A DNA stretch of 64,000 nucleotides from UBA2334 sp049653005 (GTDB lineage: Bacteria; Pseudomonadota; Gammaproteobacteria; Burkholderiales; Burkholderiaceae_C). The stretch is from the NCBI GenBank assembly GCA_049653005.1, contig JBASFL010000114.1, positions 1-64,000 of the forward strand, given 5' to 3'. Both the position numbers and the translations under genes were made by a program. Of the stretch, positions 24,724 through 36,359 are shown in pieces. Within the stretch, counting starts at the first letter, position 1; every line of letters begins with the position of its first letter. The notes under the pieces are model-generated. The model had not been told where the DNA came from, did not search any database, and saw only the letters and a list, made by a program, of their open reading frames with translations.

Positions 24724-24957
24724 ATGGCACGCGTCTGCGATGTAACGGGCAAAAAGCCCATGGTGGGAAACAACGTTTCCCACGCCAACAACAAAACCAA
24801 GCGCCGCTTCCTTCCCAACCTGCAATACCGCCGGTTCTGGGTTGAGAGCGAAAACCGTTGGGTGCGTTTGCGCGTGTCCAGCGCTGCTCTGCGCCTGATC
24901 GACAAAAACGGCATTGATGCCGTGCTCGCAGACCTGCGCGCACGCGGTCAAGCCTGA
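24724..24957 (+). CDS. rpmB: 50S ribosomal protein L28 (bL28)
   Basis: A 77-residue protein with the L28 pattern: ARVCDVTGKKPMVGNNVSHA, then NNKTKRRFLPNLQYRRFWVE and RVSSAALRLIDKNGIDAVL. The start at 24724 gives the canonical MARVC N-terminus; an ATG-like start three codons upstream is discarded. No zinc-type CxxC pair is present. Co-transcribed with rpmG, 18 bp downstream. Confidence 0.98.
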   Translation: MARVCDVTGKKPMVGNNVSHANNKTKRRFLPNLQYRRFWVESENRWVRLRVSSAALRLIDKNGIDAVLADLRARGQA

Positions 24958-24975
24958 TACTGAAAGGAACCGATC

Positions 24976-25146
24976 ATGGCAAGCAAAGGCGGACGCGAAA
25001 AAATCAAGCTGGAATCCACCGCAGGAACCGGCCACTTCTACACCACGAACAAAAACAAGAAAACCACGCCCCAAAAGCTGGCTTTCATGAAGTTCGACCC
25101 CAAGGCTCGCAAACACGTCGAGTACAAGGAAATCAAACTGAAGTGA
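24976..25146 (+). CDS. rpmG: 50S ribosomal protein L33 (bL33)
   Basis: A 56-residue protein starting MASKGGREKIKLESTAGTGH, with FYTTNKNKKTTPQKL and FMKFDPKARKHVEYKEIKLK. This is the cysteine-free form of L33, lacking the CxxC pairs of zinc-binding paralogues. GAAAGGAA precedes the start. The gene is 18 bp after rpmB and is closed by an intrinsic terminator. Confidence 0.98.
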   Translation: MASKGGREKIKLESTAGTGHFYTTNKNKKTTPQKLAFMKFDPKARKHVEYKEIKLK

Positions 25147-25164
25147 TCCACTTCGTTTGAACCC

Positions 25165-25195
25165 AAAAAAGCCGCTGCAACCCAGCGGCTTTTTT
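25165..25195 (+). terminator. Intrinsic terminator after rpmG
   Basis: Stem GCCGCTG/CAGCGGC with a five-base loop, A-run upstream and TTTTTT downstream, 19 bp after the rpmG stop codon. Confidence 0.88.
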
Positions 25196-25280
25196 GTGCC
25201 CATCGAGGAACAGACCCTCGCCATCACTTATGCGGCCCGCGCGATTGAAAGCGGACGCAATTGCGCTAGATTACAGCCCC

Positions 25281-27017
25281 ATGGCAGCTGCAGAATCCCA
25301 AACCACCGCCCCCACCTCCATGGCATTGCCAGGTTTGGGCCGTGCGTTGATTGCAGCGGGCAAACTTGACCAAACCACTGCCGAAGCGCTTTTCCGAAAA
25401 GCACAGACCAACCGGACCAGCTTCATTGCAGAACTGACCGGTTCAGGGGTCGTGTCACCCGGTGATTTGGCACACGTGGTGTCGTCGGCATTTGGGGCGC
25501 CGCTGCTGGACTTGGACGCGATTGAGCCGCTCAAACTGCCCAAAGACCTGCTGGATGTGAAATTTTGTGCCGAGCACCGGGTGCTGGTGCTGTCAAAAAA
25601 GGGCAACCGCCTGACGATTGCCACCGCCGACCCTGGAGACCAACAGGTGGCGGAGAAAATCAAGTTTGCCTCGCAAATGGGGGTGGACTGGGTCATTGCC
25701 GAATACGACAAGCTTCTGAAGATTGTCGACCAGCAAAGCGTGTCGGTGTCCAAGGCCATGGACACCATCATCGGCGGTGATTTCGAGTTTGACGAAGAGA
25801 TTGTGGAATCGGCGGTCGTTGAGTCCAACGACAAAAACAATGCGGACGTCGAAGACGCCCCGGTGGTCAAGTTTTTGCAAAAGATGCTGCTGGATGCGTT
25901 CAGCATGCGTGCATCTGATTTGCATTTCGAACCCTACGAACACAACTACCGTGTGCGGTTTCGCATCGACGGTGAGTTGCGCGAAATTGCCTCGCCTCCC
26001 GTGGCCATCAAGGAAAAGCTGGCGTCGCGGATCAAGGTGATCTCGCGCATGGACATTTCTGAAAAACGCATCCCACAAGACGGACGCATGAAACTGAAAG
26101 TGGGCCCCGACAAGGTGATTGACTTTCGGGTCAGCACACTGCCCACGCTGTTCGGTGAAAAAATTGTGATCCGTATCCTCGACCCCAGCAGCGCCAAACT
26201 GGGCATCGACGCACTGGGGTACGAACCGGAAGAAAAAGAAAAGCTGCTCAAAGCCATTGGCCGCCCCTATGGCATGGTGCTGGTCACCGGGCCAACTGGC
26301 TCCGGTAAAACGGTGTCGCTGTACACCTGCCTGAACCTGCTGAACCAACCAGGCGTCAACATTTCAACGGCCGAAGACCCCTCCGAGATCAACTTGCCCG
26401 GGGTCAACCAGGTGAACGTGAACGACAAGGCGGGCTTGACTTTCGCGGCAGCCCTGAAGTCGTTTTTGCGCCAAGACCCAGACATCATCATGGTCGGTGA
26501 GATTCGGGACCTGGAAACCGCTGACATCGCGATCAAAGCAGCACAAACAGGTCACCTGGTGCTCTCCACCCTGCACACCAATGACGCCCCCACCACCCTG
26601 ACGCGCATGCTCAACATGGGCATTGCACCGTTCAACATCGCGTCCAGCGTGATTTTGATCACCGCCCAGCGGCTGGCGCGGCGCCTGTGTGCACATTGCA
26701 AATTGCCTGCCGACGTGCCCAGCAAAACGTTGATCGAGGCGGGTTTTGTGCCCGATGAAGTGGATGGCTCGTGGACCCCCTACCGACCGGTGGGCTGTGC
26801 GGCGTGCAACAACGGGTACAAAGGGCGGGTGGGCATTTACCAGGTCATGCCCATCACAGAAGACATGCAACGCATCATTTTGGCGGGAGGCAGTGCACTG
26901 GAAATTGCCGCACAAGCCCGGCGCGAAGGTGTCCGCTCGCTCAGACAATCGGGTCTGCACAAAGTGAAACTGGGCATCACGTCACTGGAAGAAGTGCTGG
27001 GTTGCACCAACGACTGA
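25281..27017 (+). CDS. pilB: Type IV pilus assembly ATPase PilB
   Basis: A 578-residue secretion ATPase. It has an N-terminal MshEN/GspE_N domain (SSAFGAPLLDLDAIEPLKLP), Walker A GPTGSGKT and the Asp box ASDLHFEPYEHNYRVRFRID. Walker B is DPDIIMVGEIRD and the His box is TGHLVLSTLHTND. A zinc-type cysteine pair set (CAHCKLP ... CAACNNGYKGR) is present. It powers pilus extension. The start is placed at ATG 25281 (MAAAESQTTAP), downstream of the rpmG terminator; an earlier in-frame start would overlap that hairpin. First gene of pilBCD. Confidence 0.97.
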   Translation: MAAAESQTTAPTSMALPGLGRALIAAGKLDQTTAEALFRKAQTNRTSFIAELTGSGVVSPGDLAHVVSSAFGAPLLDLDAIEPLKLPKDLLDVKFCAEHRVLVLSKKGNRLTIATADPGDQQVAEKIKFASQMGVDWVIAEYDKLLKIVDQQSVSVSKAMDTIIGGDFEFDEEIVESAVVESNDKNNADVEDAPVVKFLQKMLLDAFSMRASDLHFEPYEHNYRVRFRIDGELREIASPPVAIKEKLASRIKVISRMDISEKRIPQDGRMKLKVGPDKVIDFRVSTLPTLFGEKIVIRILDPSSAKLGIDALGYEPEEKEKLLKAIGRPYGMVLVTGPTGSGKTVSLYTCLNLLNQPGVNISTAEDPSEINLPGVNQVNVNDKAGLTFAAALKSFLRQDPDIIMVGEIRDLETADIAIKAAQTGHLVLSTLHTNDAPTTLTRMLNMGIAPFNIASSVILITAQRLARRLCAHCKLPADVPSKTLIEAGFVPDEVDGSWTPYRPVGCAACNNGYKGRVGIYQVMPITEDMQRIILAGGSALEIAAQARREGVRSLRQSGLHKVKLGITSLEEVLGCTND

Positions 27018-27052
27018 CGCCGCAGGGCATCGGCGCACACACAAGGTTTTAA

Positions 27053-28270
27053 ATGGCAACCACGACATCGTCAGGCACCAAAGAGGTTGTATTTGAGTGG
27101 CAGGGCAAAGACCGCAACGGCAAGATCGTGCGCGGTGAAATGCGGGCGATGGGTGAAAACCAAGTGCAGGCATCGCTCAGGCGGCAAGGCATTCTGCCCA
27201 CCAAAATCAAAAAACGCCGCATGTCCAGCGGCAAAAGAATCACGCCCAAAGACCTGGCCATCTTCACCCGCCAGTTGGCCACCATGATGAAAGCGGGCGT
27301 GCCACTGTTGCAATCGTTCGATATCGTGGGCCGAGGCAACGCCAATGCCAGCGTGGCCAAGCTGCTGAACGACATCCGCATGGACGTGGAAACCGGCACA
27401 TCGCTGAATGCCGCGTTCCGCAAGTTCCCCCTGTACTTTGACAACCTGTATTGCAACCTGGTGGAAGCCGGTGAAGCCGCCGGTATCTTGGACCAGCTGC
27501 TGGACCGCTTGGCCGTTTACATGGAAAAGACCGAGGCCATCAAATCCAAAATCAAATCGGCACTGATGTACCCCATGTCGGTGGTCGTGGTGGCCTTCAT
27601 CGTGGTGGCGGTGATCATGATTTTTGTGGTGCCTGCTTTCAAAGAAACATTCACGTCATTTGGTGCCGACCTGCCAGCGCCCACCTTGTTTGTGATGGCC
27701 ATCAGCGAAATATTCGTGGCCTATTGGTGGCTGATTTTTGGGGTCATCGGCGGTGGCGTGTATTTCTTCATGCAAGCGTGGAAGCGCAATGAGAAAGTCC
27801 AAATGTTCATGGACCGCGTGCTGCTGAAAATGCCCATTTTTGGCGTGTTGGTGGAAAAGTCGGTGATTGCCCGCTGGACACGCACGCTGGCCACCATGTT
27901 TGCGGCAGGCGTGCCACTGGTAGAGGCTTTGGACTCGGTGGGCGGTGCGTCGGGTAACTCTGTCTACCAGCAGGCAACGGAAAGAATCCAGCGCGAAGTC
28001 TCCAGCGGCACCAGTCTCACTGCGGCCATGACCAATGCCAATGTGTTCCCCAGCATGGTGCTGCAGATGTGCGCCATCGGTGAAGAGTCCGGCTCCATTG
28101 ACCACATGCTCGGCAAAGCCGCAGACTTTTACGAATCGGAAGTGGACGACATGGTGGCAGGCCTGTCGAGCTTGATGGAACCCATCATCATCGTGTTCCT
28201 GGGTGGCTTGATCGGTGGCATTGTGGTGGCCATGTACCTCCCCATTTTCAAACTGGGCCAGGTGGTTTGA
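27053..28270 (+). CDS. pilC: Type IV pilus inner-membrane platform protein PilC
   Basis: A 405-residue protein with two T2SSF domains, each ending in membrane helices (MYPMSVVVVAFIVVAVIMIF; WLIFGVIGGGVYFF; IIIVFLGGLIGGIVVAMYL). Family motifs are FTRQLATMMKAGVPLLQSFD and its second copy WTRTLATMFAAGVPLVEALD, plus CAIGEESGSID. It is the platform on which PilB acts. Its stop overlaps the pilD start by 1 bp (TGATG). Confidence 0.97.
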   Translation: MATTTSSGTKEVVFEWQGKDRNGKIVRGEMRAMGENQVQASLRRQGILPTKIKKRRMSSGKRITPKDLAIFTRQLATMMKAGVPLLQSFDIVGRGNANASVAKLLNDIRMDVETGTSLNAAFRKFPLYFDNLYCNLVEAGEAAGILDQLLDRLAVYMEKTEAIKSKIKSALMYPMSVVVVAFIVVAVIMIFVVPAFKETFTSFGADLPAPTLFVMAISEIFVAYWWLIFGVIGGGVYFFMQAWKRNEKVQMFMDRVLLKMPIFGVLVEKSVIARWTRTLATMFAAGVPLVEALDSVGGASGNSVYQQATERIQREVSSGTSLTAAMTNANVFPSMVLQMCAIGEESGSIDHMLGKAADFYESEVDDMVAGLSSLMEPIIIVFLGGLIGGIVVAMYLPIFKLGQVV

Positions 28271-29115
28271 TGCTGGTTGACACACCCGAATGGGACATTG
28301 CCTTGGCTGGGCTGCTGGGTTTGTTGATCGGCAGTTTTTTGAACGTGCTGATCCACCGCTTGCCCAAAATGATGGAGCAACAATGGGCCGCTGAATGCGC
28401 GTCGCTGTCAGGCACACCCCCCCCAGATAAACCCACCTACAACCTGTGGGTGCCCCGTTCGGCGTGTCCCCATTGCGGCCATGCCATCCGCTGGTACGAA
28501 AACCTGCCCGTGTTGAGCTATGTGTTTTTGCGCGGCAAATGCGCGGCTTGCGGCGCGGGCATTTCATTGCGTTACCCCTTGGTTGAGTTGACCACCGGCG
28601 CAATGTTTGCTGCTTCCATCTGGCAATGGGGCATGACCCCCACGGGTTGGGCCTGGTCGGCCTTTGGGGCCGTGTTGCTGGCATTGGCTGCCATCGACTG
28701 GGACACCACCTTGCTGCCCGACGATCTCACCCTGCCTTTGCTCTGGGCTGGTTTGTGCGCCGCTGCCCTGGGGTGGACCGCCACACCACTTGCGCACGCG
28801 TTCTGGGGCGCGGTTGCCGGTTACCTGTCGCTGTGGCTGGTGTTCTGGGCCTTCAAACTGGCCACGGGCAAAGACGGCATGGGCTATGGCGACTTCAAAC
28901 TCTTTGCGGCATTGGGTGCGTGGTTCGGCTGGCAAGCATTGGTGCCCATCATTCTCATGGCATCGGTGGTGGGGGCCGTGGTGGGGATTGCCATGAAGTT
29001 CTCCAGCCAGCTGCGTGAGGGCGGCTATGTGCCCTTTGGCCCCTTCCTGGCCGTGGCGGGGTTCACGGCACTGTGGGTGACTCCCGCCCGCATGCTCGCC
29101 TTTGTGGGGCTGTGA
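28270..29115 (+). CDS. pilD: Prepilin peptidase/N-methyltransferase PilD
   Basis: A 281-residue polytopic aspartic protease that cleaves and methylates type IV pilins and type II secretion pseudopilins. Seen are GLLIGSFLNVLIHRLPKMM, the zinc-type CPHC...CAAC pair, and the catalytic Asp motifs AIDWDTTLLPD and GMGYGDFKL. The start is ATG 28270 rather than the TTG three bases upstream. Its stop codon overlaps the coaE start (TGATG). Confidence 0.97.
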   Translation: MLVDTPEWDIALAGLLGLLIGSFLNVLIHRLPKMMEQQWAAECASLSGTPPPDKPTYNLWVPRSACPHCGHAIRWYENLPVLSYVFLRGKCAACGAGISLRYPLVELTTGAMFAASIWQWGMTPTGWAWSAFGAVLLALAAIDWDTTLLPDDLTLPLLWAGLCAAALGWTATPLAHAFWGAVAGYLSLWLVFWAFKLATGKDGMGYGDFKLFAALGAWFGWQALVPIILMASVVGAVVGIAMKFSSQLREGGYVPFGPFLAVAGFTALWVTPARMLAFVGL

Positions 29116-29711
29116 TGTTGCGCACCGTGGTGGGCCTGACGGGCGGTATCGGCAGCGGCAAAAGCACGGTGGCGCGCTTGCTGGCCAACCTGGGAGCCGG
29201 CGTGGTGGACGCCGACCAGTTGGCCCACGCGGTCACGGCGGCCGGTGGCAGCGCCATTCCAGCCTTGGTGCAAGCATTTGGAACAGCGTGCCTCACACCC
29301 GACGGTGCTCTGGACCGGGCCCACATGCGGGCCCAGGTGTTTGCCAACCCCAGTGCGCGCGAGCAACTGCAAGCCATCACCCACCCACTGATCGGCCAGG
29401 CCGTGGCCACGGCTGTGGCGCAAGCCACCCAACCGGTGGTGGTGCTAGACATACCACTGCTGGTCGAATCCGGCCGGTGGCGCGCCCAATGCGACTGGGT
29501 GGTGGTGGTGGATTGCACCGAAGCCACCCAAATGCGCCGCGTGCACGCCCGCAGCGGCTGGTCTGATGCCCAAACACAAGCCGTGATCCAGGCACAAGCC
29601 ACCCGGCTGGCCCGTTTGGCCGCCGCCGATGTGGTGCTGGACAACGACCAAACCACCCTGACCGATTTGACCGCGTCAGTCACCCGGCTGGGCCACTGGC
29701 TGGGGCTATGA
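29115..29711 (+). CDS. coaE: Dephospho-CoA kinase
   Basis: A 198-residue P-loop kinase (Walker A GLTGGIGSGKST) performing the last step of CoA synthesis, phosphorylating the 3'-hydroxyl of dephospho-CoA. Other family features are VVDADQLAHAVT and ITHPLIG, with VVVLDIPLLVES in the core. The ATG at 29115 overlaps the pilD stop. Placement after pilD is a common arrangement in beta- and gammaproteobacteria. Confidence 0.96.
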   Translation: MLRTVVGLTGGIGSGKSTVARLLANLGAGVVDADQLAHAVTAAGGSAIPALVQAFGTACLTPDGALDRAHMRAQVFANPSAREQLQAITHPLIGQAVATAVAQATQPVVVLDIPLLVESGRWRAQCDWVVVVDCTEATQMRRVHARSGWSDAQTQAVIQAQATRLARLAAADVVLDNDQTTLTDLTASVTRLGHWLGL

Positions 29712-29748
29712 TGCTCGCCACACTCCCACCCCTGCCTGCGCATCCACT

Positions 29749-30504
29749 GTGATTCTTTACGAATACCCCTTCAACGAACGCATACGCACCTACCTGCGCC
29801 TGGAACACCTGTTTCAGCGCCTGGTGACCCTGGTGGGGCGTGACGATGCCCTGGACCACCATTTCGCCTTGCACACCCTGTTCGAGATGATGGATGTGGC
29901 CTCCCGTGCCGACATGAAGTCCGACGTGCTCAAAGACTTGGACAAACAAAAACAAGTGCTCAATGGCTACCGGGGCAACCCCGCCATTTCAGAGCAGGCG
30001 TTGGACCAGGTGGTGGCACAGATTGAAACCTATTTCACCAACCTCAACCAGTTGGTCGGCAAAACCGGGCAAACCCTGACCGACAACGATTGGCTCATGG
30101 GCATCCGCAGCCGCATTTCCATCCCGGGTGGCACCTGCGAATTTGACCTGCCCGCGTATTACGACTGGCAGCACAAACCCGCAGAGGTGCGGCGTGCCGA
30201 CCTCACGCGCTGGTGCCAAACCGTGCAGCCGCTGTCAGAAGCCATTGGGTTTTTGCTGCAAATGTTGCGCGACTCTGGCATGCCACAAAAAGTGGTGGTC
30301 ACCGCCGGGCAGTTCCAACAGAACTTGCCCCAAGGCCGCACATTCCAGTTGTTGCGCCTTCGGTTGAATGCCGACACGGGCTTGGTGCCCGAAATCAGTG
30401 GCAACAGGCTGATGGTGTCGGTGCGCATGATGCGGCTGGGTGAAGACGCCCGCCTGCACGCGGCCACCGAAGATGCATCGTTTGAACTGACCATGTGCTC
30501 ATGA
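29749..30504 (+). CDS. zapD: Cell division protein ZapD
   Basis: A 251-residue protein with a GTG start, giving the family N-terminus MILYEYPFNERIRTYLRLEH. It contains the helical LFQRL...DHHFALHTLFEMMDVASRADMKSD region, the RSRISIPGGTCEFDLPAYYDW block, and the beta domain RLRLNADTGLVPEISGNRLM. ZapD bundles FtsZ filaments at mid-cell by binding the FtsZ C-terminal peptide. It follows coaE by 37 bp, and its stop overlaps yacG by 4 bp. Confidence 0.96.
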   Translation: MILYEYPFNERIRTYLRLEHLFQRLVTLVGRDDALDHHFALHTLFEMMDVASRADMKSDVLKDLDKQKQVLNGYRGNPAISEQALDQVVAQIETYFTNLNQLVGKTGQTLTDNDWLMGIRSRISIPGGTCEFDLPAYYDWQHKPAEVRRADLTRWCQTVQPLSEAIGFLLQMLRDSGMPQKVVVTAGQFQQNLPQGRTFQLLRLRLNADTGLVPEISGNRLMVSVRMMRLGEDARLHAATEDASFELTMCS

Positions 30505-30707
30505 GCGACGCCGCCCCCGCACCTTCTGTTCGCACCGTGGTGTGCCCCCAATGCAGCGGGCCCAGTGTGTACGCGCCCCACAATGCCTTTCGGCCGTTTT
30601 GCAGCGAGCGCTGCAAACTGGGTGACTTGGGCCGCTGGGCCAGCGAAGATTTCCGCTTGCCCGATGCCGCACCACCCGACACCGGCGCGGACAAAAATCA
30701 CCAATAA
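30501..30707 (+). CDS. yacG: DNA gyrase inhibitor YacG
   Basis: A 68-residue zinc-finger protein with the four conserved cysteines in the pattern C-x2-C ... C-x3-C (VVCPQCSGPSV ... FRPFCSERCKLGDLGRW). YacG binds GyrB and blocks DNA binding in E. coli. The start at 30501 is the ATGA overlap with zapD; a short upstream in-frame start is less likely. Last gene of the pilB-to-yacG cluster; an interspersed repeat follows instead of a hairpin terminator. Confidence 0.94.
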   Translation: MSDAAPAPSVRTVVCPQCSGPSVYAPHNAFRPFCSERCKLGDLGRWASEDFRLPDAAPPDTGADKNHQ

Positions 30708-30716
30708 AATACACCC

Positions 30717-30750
30717 CCAGCGCTTTACCAAATTGAATAGTTTGCTATCT
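30717..30750 (+). repeat. Interspersed repeat at the yacG/NUDIX gene junction (copy 4)
   Basis: CCAGCGCTTTACCAAATTG followed by AATAGTTTGCTATCTA. It occupies the space between two convergent genes, and its last bases contain the stop codon of the NUDIX gene. Confidence 0.8.
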
Positions 30751-31207
30751 ATTCAGAAAGCCACTGAAGCACGGGAACCGTGCCTGCCAACACGGGCGTC
30801 ACTGTCACAGGCAGGCGTTGCCAGGCAAACTGCTGACCTTCCCGCATGACCAATTCCCCTTGCCAGCGGGTCACCTTGCAAAAATGCAGCCGCACCAAGG
30901 CATGGGGGTAATCCACCACCTGCTCCCGCCACCGCTCGATGTGCTGGACGTGAATGCCCAGTTCTTCGTGCAACTCACGGGTCAGCGCGTCTTCCACGGT
31001 TTCACCGGCTTCAAACTTGCCACCCGGAAACTCCCAGTGGTCGGCATACGATTTACCTGGCGGGCGTGTGGTCAACAGAAACTGGCCATCTGGCTGCACC
31101 AAGATGCCCACCGCCACATCGGTGCAGGGGCGAGTTGGAGCACCTGGCGGCGAGGCCTGTCGGGCCACATCGGGGTCAACCACCAACGTATGGTCAATCA
31201 AAGACAT
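30749..31207 (-). CDS. NUDIX hydrolase, MutT-like (8-oxo-dGTP diphosphatase candidate)
   Basis: A 152-residue NUDIX protein with a complete box GGKFEAGETVEDALTRELHE followed by ELGI. Preceding DVAVGILVQPDGQFLLTTRP and following DYPHALVRLHF are typical of MutT. MutT removes 8-oxo-dGTP from the nucleotide pool; substrate identity here is by similarity. The start at ATG 31207 gives MSLIDHTLVV. In line with the DUF815, argJ and secA genes on the same strand. The stop codon lies in an interspersed repeat. Confidence 0.85.
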   Translation of the reverse strand: MSLIDHTLVVDPDVARQASPPGAPTRPCTDVAVGILVQPDGQFLLTTRPPGKSYADHWEFPGGKFEAGETVEDALTRELHEELGIHVQHIERWREQVVDYPHALVRLHFCKVTRWQGELVMREGQQFAWQRLPVTVTPVLAGTVPVLQWLSE

Positions 31208-31224
31208 GGCCAACACACGGGGGC

Positions 31225-32103
31225 TCAAGCCCCACGGCCTCCGGCAAAGTCGCGTGCGAACTGGTAAGCCACGCGGCCGCTGCGCGAGCCACGCTCCAAC
31301 GCCCACACCAACGCCTGAGGCCTGGCCACATCCACCTCGGCCTTGGGCACGCCGAAATGTTGCAACCACTGGGCGACGATGGCCAAGTATTCGTCTTGGC
31401 TGAAGGGGTAGAAGCTGACCCACAGACCAAAACGCTCGGACAAGGAAATTTTTTCCTCGATCACCTCACCCGGGTGCACCTCACCGTCGTCGGTGTGGGT
31501 GTAGCTGAGGTTGTCCTTCATGTATTCGGGCAACAGGTGGCGGCGGTTGCTGGTGGCGTAAATCAGCACGTTGGCACTGGTGGCGGACACCGAGCCATCC
31601 AGAATGGATTTCAGCGCCTTGTAGCCCGACTCACCCTCGTCAAAACTGAGGTCGTCGCAAAACACAATGAAGCGCTCGGGCCGGGTGCCCACCAAGTCGA
31701 TCAGATCGGGCAGGTCCACCAGATCGGCCTTGTCCACCTCGATCAGGCGCAAGCCCTGCGGGGCAAACGCATTCAGGCATGCCTTGATCAGAGACGACTT
31801 GCCCGTGCCCCGCGCACCGGTCAGAAGCACGTTGTTGGCAGGCCGACCTGCGACAAACTGCTGGGTGTTGCGCACGATTTTTTCTTTTTGCGCCTCCACC
31901 TCGCACACGTCAGCCAGTTGCAACGGGGCAACCAGCCTCACCGGGTCCAAACGGCCCGGCGCCGAGCCCCGGCGGCGGTAGCGAAAGGCCACAGAAGCCT
32001 GCCAATCGGGCTCCACCACGGCCGTGGCGCCAGGCAACACAGCCTCCAGGCGTGTCAGCAGGGCATCAACGCGGCCCAGCACCCGCTCCAGCGCATCGCT
32101 CAT
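31225..32103 (-). CDS. DUF815 family AAA ATPase
   Basis: A 292-residue P-loop ATPase: Walker A LLTGARGTGKSS, Walker B RFIVFCDDLSFDEGE, sensor-like IYATSNRRHLLPEYM, and the signature region SLSERFGLWVSFYPFSQDEY. The N-terminal 60 residues are helical (ALERVLGRVDALLTRLEAVL). DUF815 proteins are common next to mutT and argJ in betaproteobacteria, with no settled function. The start at 32103 overlaps the argJ stop by 4 bp. Confidence 0.88.
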   Translation of the reverse strand: MSDALERVLGRVDALLTRLEAVLPGATAVVEPDWQASVAFRYRRRGSAPGRLDPVRLVAPLQLADVCEVEAQKEKIVRNTQQFVAGRPANNVLLTGARGTGKSSLIKACLNAFAPQGLRLIEVDKADLVDLPDLIDLVGTRPERFIVFCDDLSFDEGESGYKALKSILDGSVSATSANVLIYATSNRRHLLPEYMKDNLSYTHTDDGEVHPGEVIEEKISLSERFGLWVSFYPFSQDEYLAIVAQWLQHFGVPKAEVDVARPQALVWALERGSRSGRVAYQFARDFAGGRGA

Positions 32104-33329
32104 GAGCGGTAATCGGCGTTGATGGTGACGTAGTCGTGGCTGAAATCGCAGGTCCACACCGTGTCGGCGCAATGGCCACGGCCCAAACCCACGCGCACCG
32201 TGATTTCCGCTTGCGCCATCACGCGGGCCCCGTCAGCTTCCTGGTAGTCGGGGTGGCGGCCACCCCGGGTGACCACGTGCACGTCGTCCAGGTGCAATTC
32301 GATCAAGCTTTGGTCCAGATCGGCGATGCCTGCGTAGCCCACGGCCGCCAAAATACGGCCCAGGTTCGGGTCGCTGGCAAAAAACGCCGTTTTCACCAGT
32401 GGCGAATGGGCGATGGCGTAAGCGGCCTTCAGGCATTCATCGGTGGTTTGGCCACCTTCCACACGCACGCTGATGAACTTGGTCGCACCCTCACCATCGC
32501 GAACCATGGCATGGGCCAGGTGCTGCGCCACGGCGAGCAACGCCGCCATCAGTGCTGAGCCATCGGCGCTGGACACATCGGTAATGGGGGGGTTGCCCGC
32601 CTGGTGGGTGGCCACCAGCAGGAAAGAGTCGTTGGTGGAGGTGTCGCCGTCCACCGTCACGCGGTTGAACGACTGATCGGCCAGTGTTTTGCACAGGGAC
32701 TGCACCAGCGCCGGGTCAATGTGCGCATCGGTGGCCACAAAGCCCAGCATGGTGGCCATGTTGGGGCGGATCATGCCCGCGCCCTTGGCCATGCCCGTGA
32801 CCGTCACGGTGCGGCCGCCCAGCACCACCTGGCGGCTGATGGCCTTGGGTTGGGTGTCGGTGGTCATGATGGCCTGGGCCGCACGCAACCAGTGGCTGCC
32901 TTGGGCGTCGGCCAAGGCGGCTGGCAGGCCTGCAACCACGCGGTCAGCGGGCAATTGCTCCATGATCACACCGGTGGAAAACGGCAACACCTGCTGCGCC
33001 GTCACACCCAAGTGGCCTGCCATGGCCTCACACACGGCACGTGCACGGGCCAAGCCTTCGGCCCCGGTGCCCGCGTTGGCGTTGCCGGTGTTGATGACCA
33101 TGGCACGGATGGCTGAACCACCCGCCAGGTGCTCTCGGCACACCTGAACAGGGGCCGCGCAGAACCGGTTTTGCGTGAACACGGCACCCACGGTGGCGCC
33201 CTCGTCCAACAGCAACACTGTCAGGTCTTTGCGGTTGGCTTTGCGGACACCCGCCTCGGTCACTCCCAGGCGAAAACCCGCCACGGGCAACAATTCATCA
33301 GCGGTGGGAATGGGCAAATTCACAGGCAT
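32100..33329 (-). CDS. argJ: Bifunctional glutamate N-acetyltransferase/amino-acid acetyltransferase ArgJ
   Basis: A 409-residue self-processing enzyme of the cyclic arginine pathway. It transfers acetyl from N-acetylornithine to glutamate. The autocleavage site is Ala192-Thr193 in KGAGMIRPNMATML, with Thr193 becoming the nucleophile of the beta chain. The oxyanion residues are in PFSTGVIMEQL (Thr119-Gly120). The C-terminus ends with the expected HDYVTINADYRS. It follows secA by 22 bp and is coupled to the DUF815 gene. Confidence 0.97.
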   Translation of the reverse strand: MPVNLPIPTADELLPVAGFRLGVTEAGVRKANRKDLTVLLLDEGATVGAVFTQNRFCAAPVQVCREHLAGGSAIRAMVINTGNANAGTGAEGLARARAVCEAMAGHLGVTAQQVLPFSTGVIMEQLPADRVVAGLPAALADAQGSHWLRAAQAIMTTDTQPKAISRQVVLGGRTVTVTGMAKGAGMIRPNMATMLGFVATDAHIDPALVQSLCKTLADQSFNRVTVDGDTSTNDSFLLVATHQAGNPPITDVSSADGSALMAALLAVAQHLAHAMVRDGEGATKFISVRVEGGQTTDECLKAAYAIAHSPLVKTAFFASDPNLGRILAAVGYAGIADLDQSLIELHLDDVHVVTRGGRHPDYQEADGARVMAQAEITVRVGLGRGHCADTVWTCDFSHDYVTINADYRS

Positions 33330-33351
33330 GTTCTGAATTCCAACTTAAAAA

Positions 33352-36111
<2,760 letters not shown>

Positions 36112-36179
36112 GAACTGTTGGACCGCGCCACGCCAGCAAAAAGCTGCCGTCGATGGCCCGTTTGATTGGGATGTGGGGC

Positions 36180-36198
36180 ATTGACCGAATCGGTCAAT
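36180..36198. promoter_or_regulatory. Perfect 9-1-9 palindrome upstream of secA
   Basis: ATTGACCGA-A-TCGGTCAAT, about 70 bp upstream of the secA start codon, in a 250-bp stretch with no other gene. The odd-centred, fully symmetrical arms look like a dimeric repressor operator; it has no T-run, so it is not a terminator. The binding protein is unknown. Confidence 0.5.
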
Positions 36199-36359
36199 GG
36201 CTTGTGCGCAAATGGAGCAATACCGCGAATTTTAAACCCCGGCCTTTGCCATGCCGCAAGGCGCGGGCTCAGCGCTCAGCAATTGGCCGCCGCCACAAGG
36301 TGCGGGCTGTTGACATGAACCATTTTCATTTTTGAGCCAACTTACGCGCCGCCCCCAGC

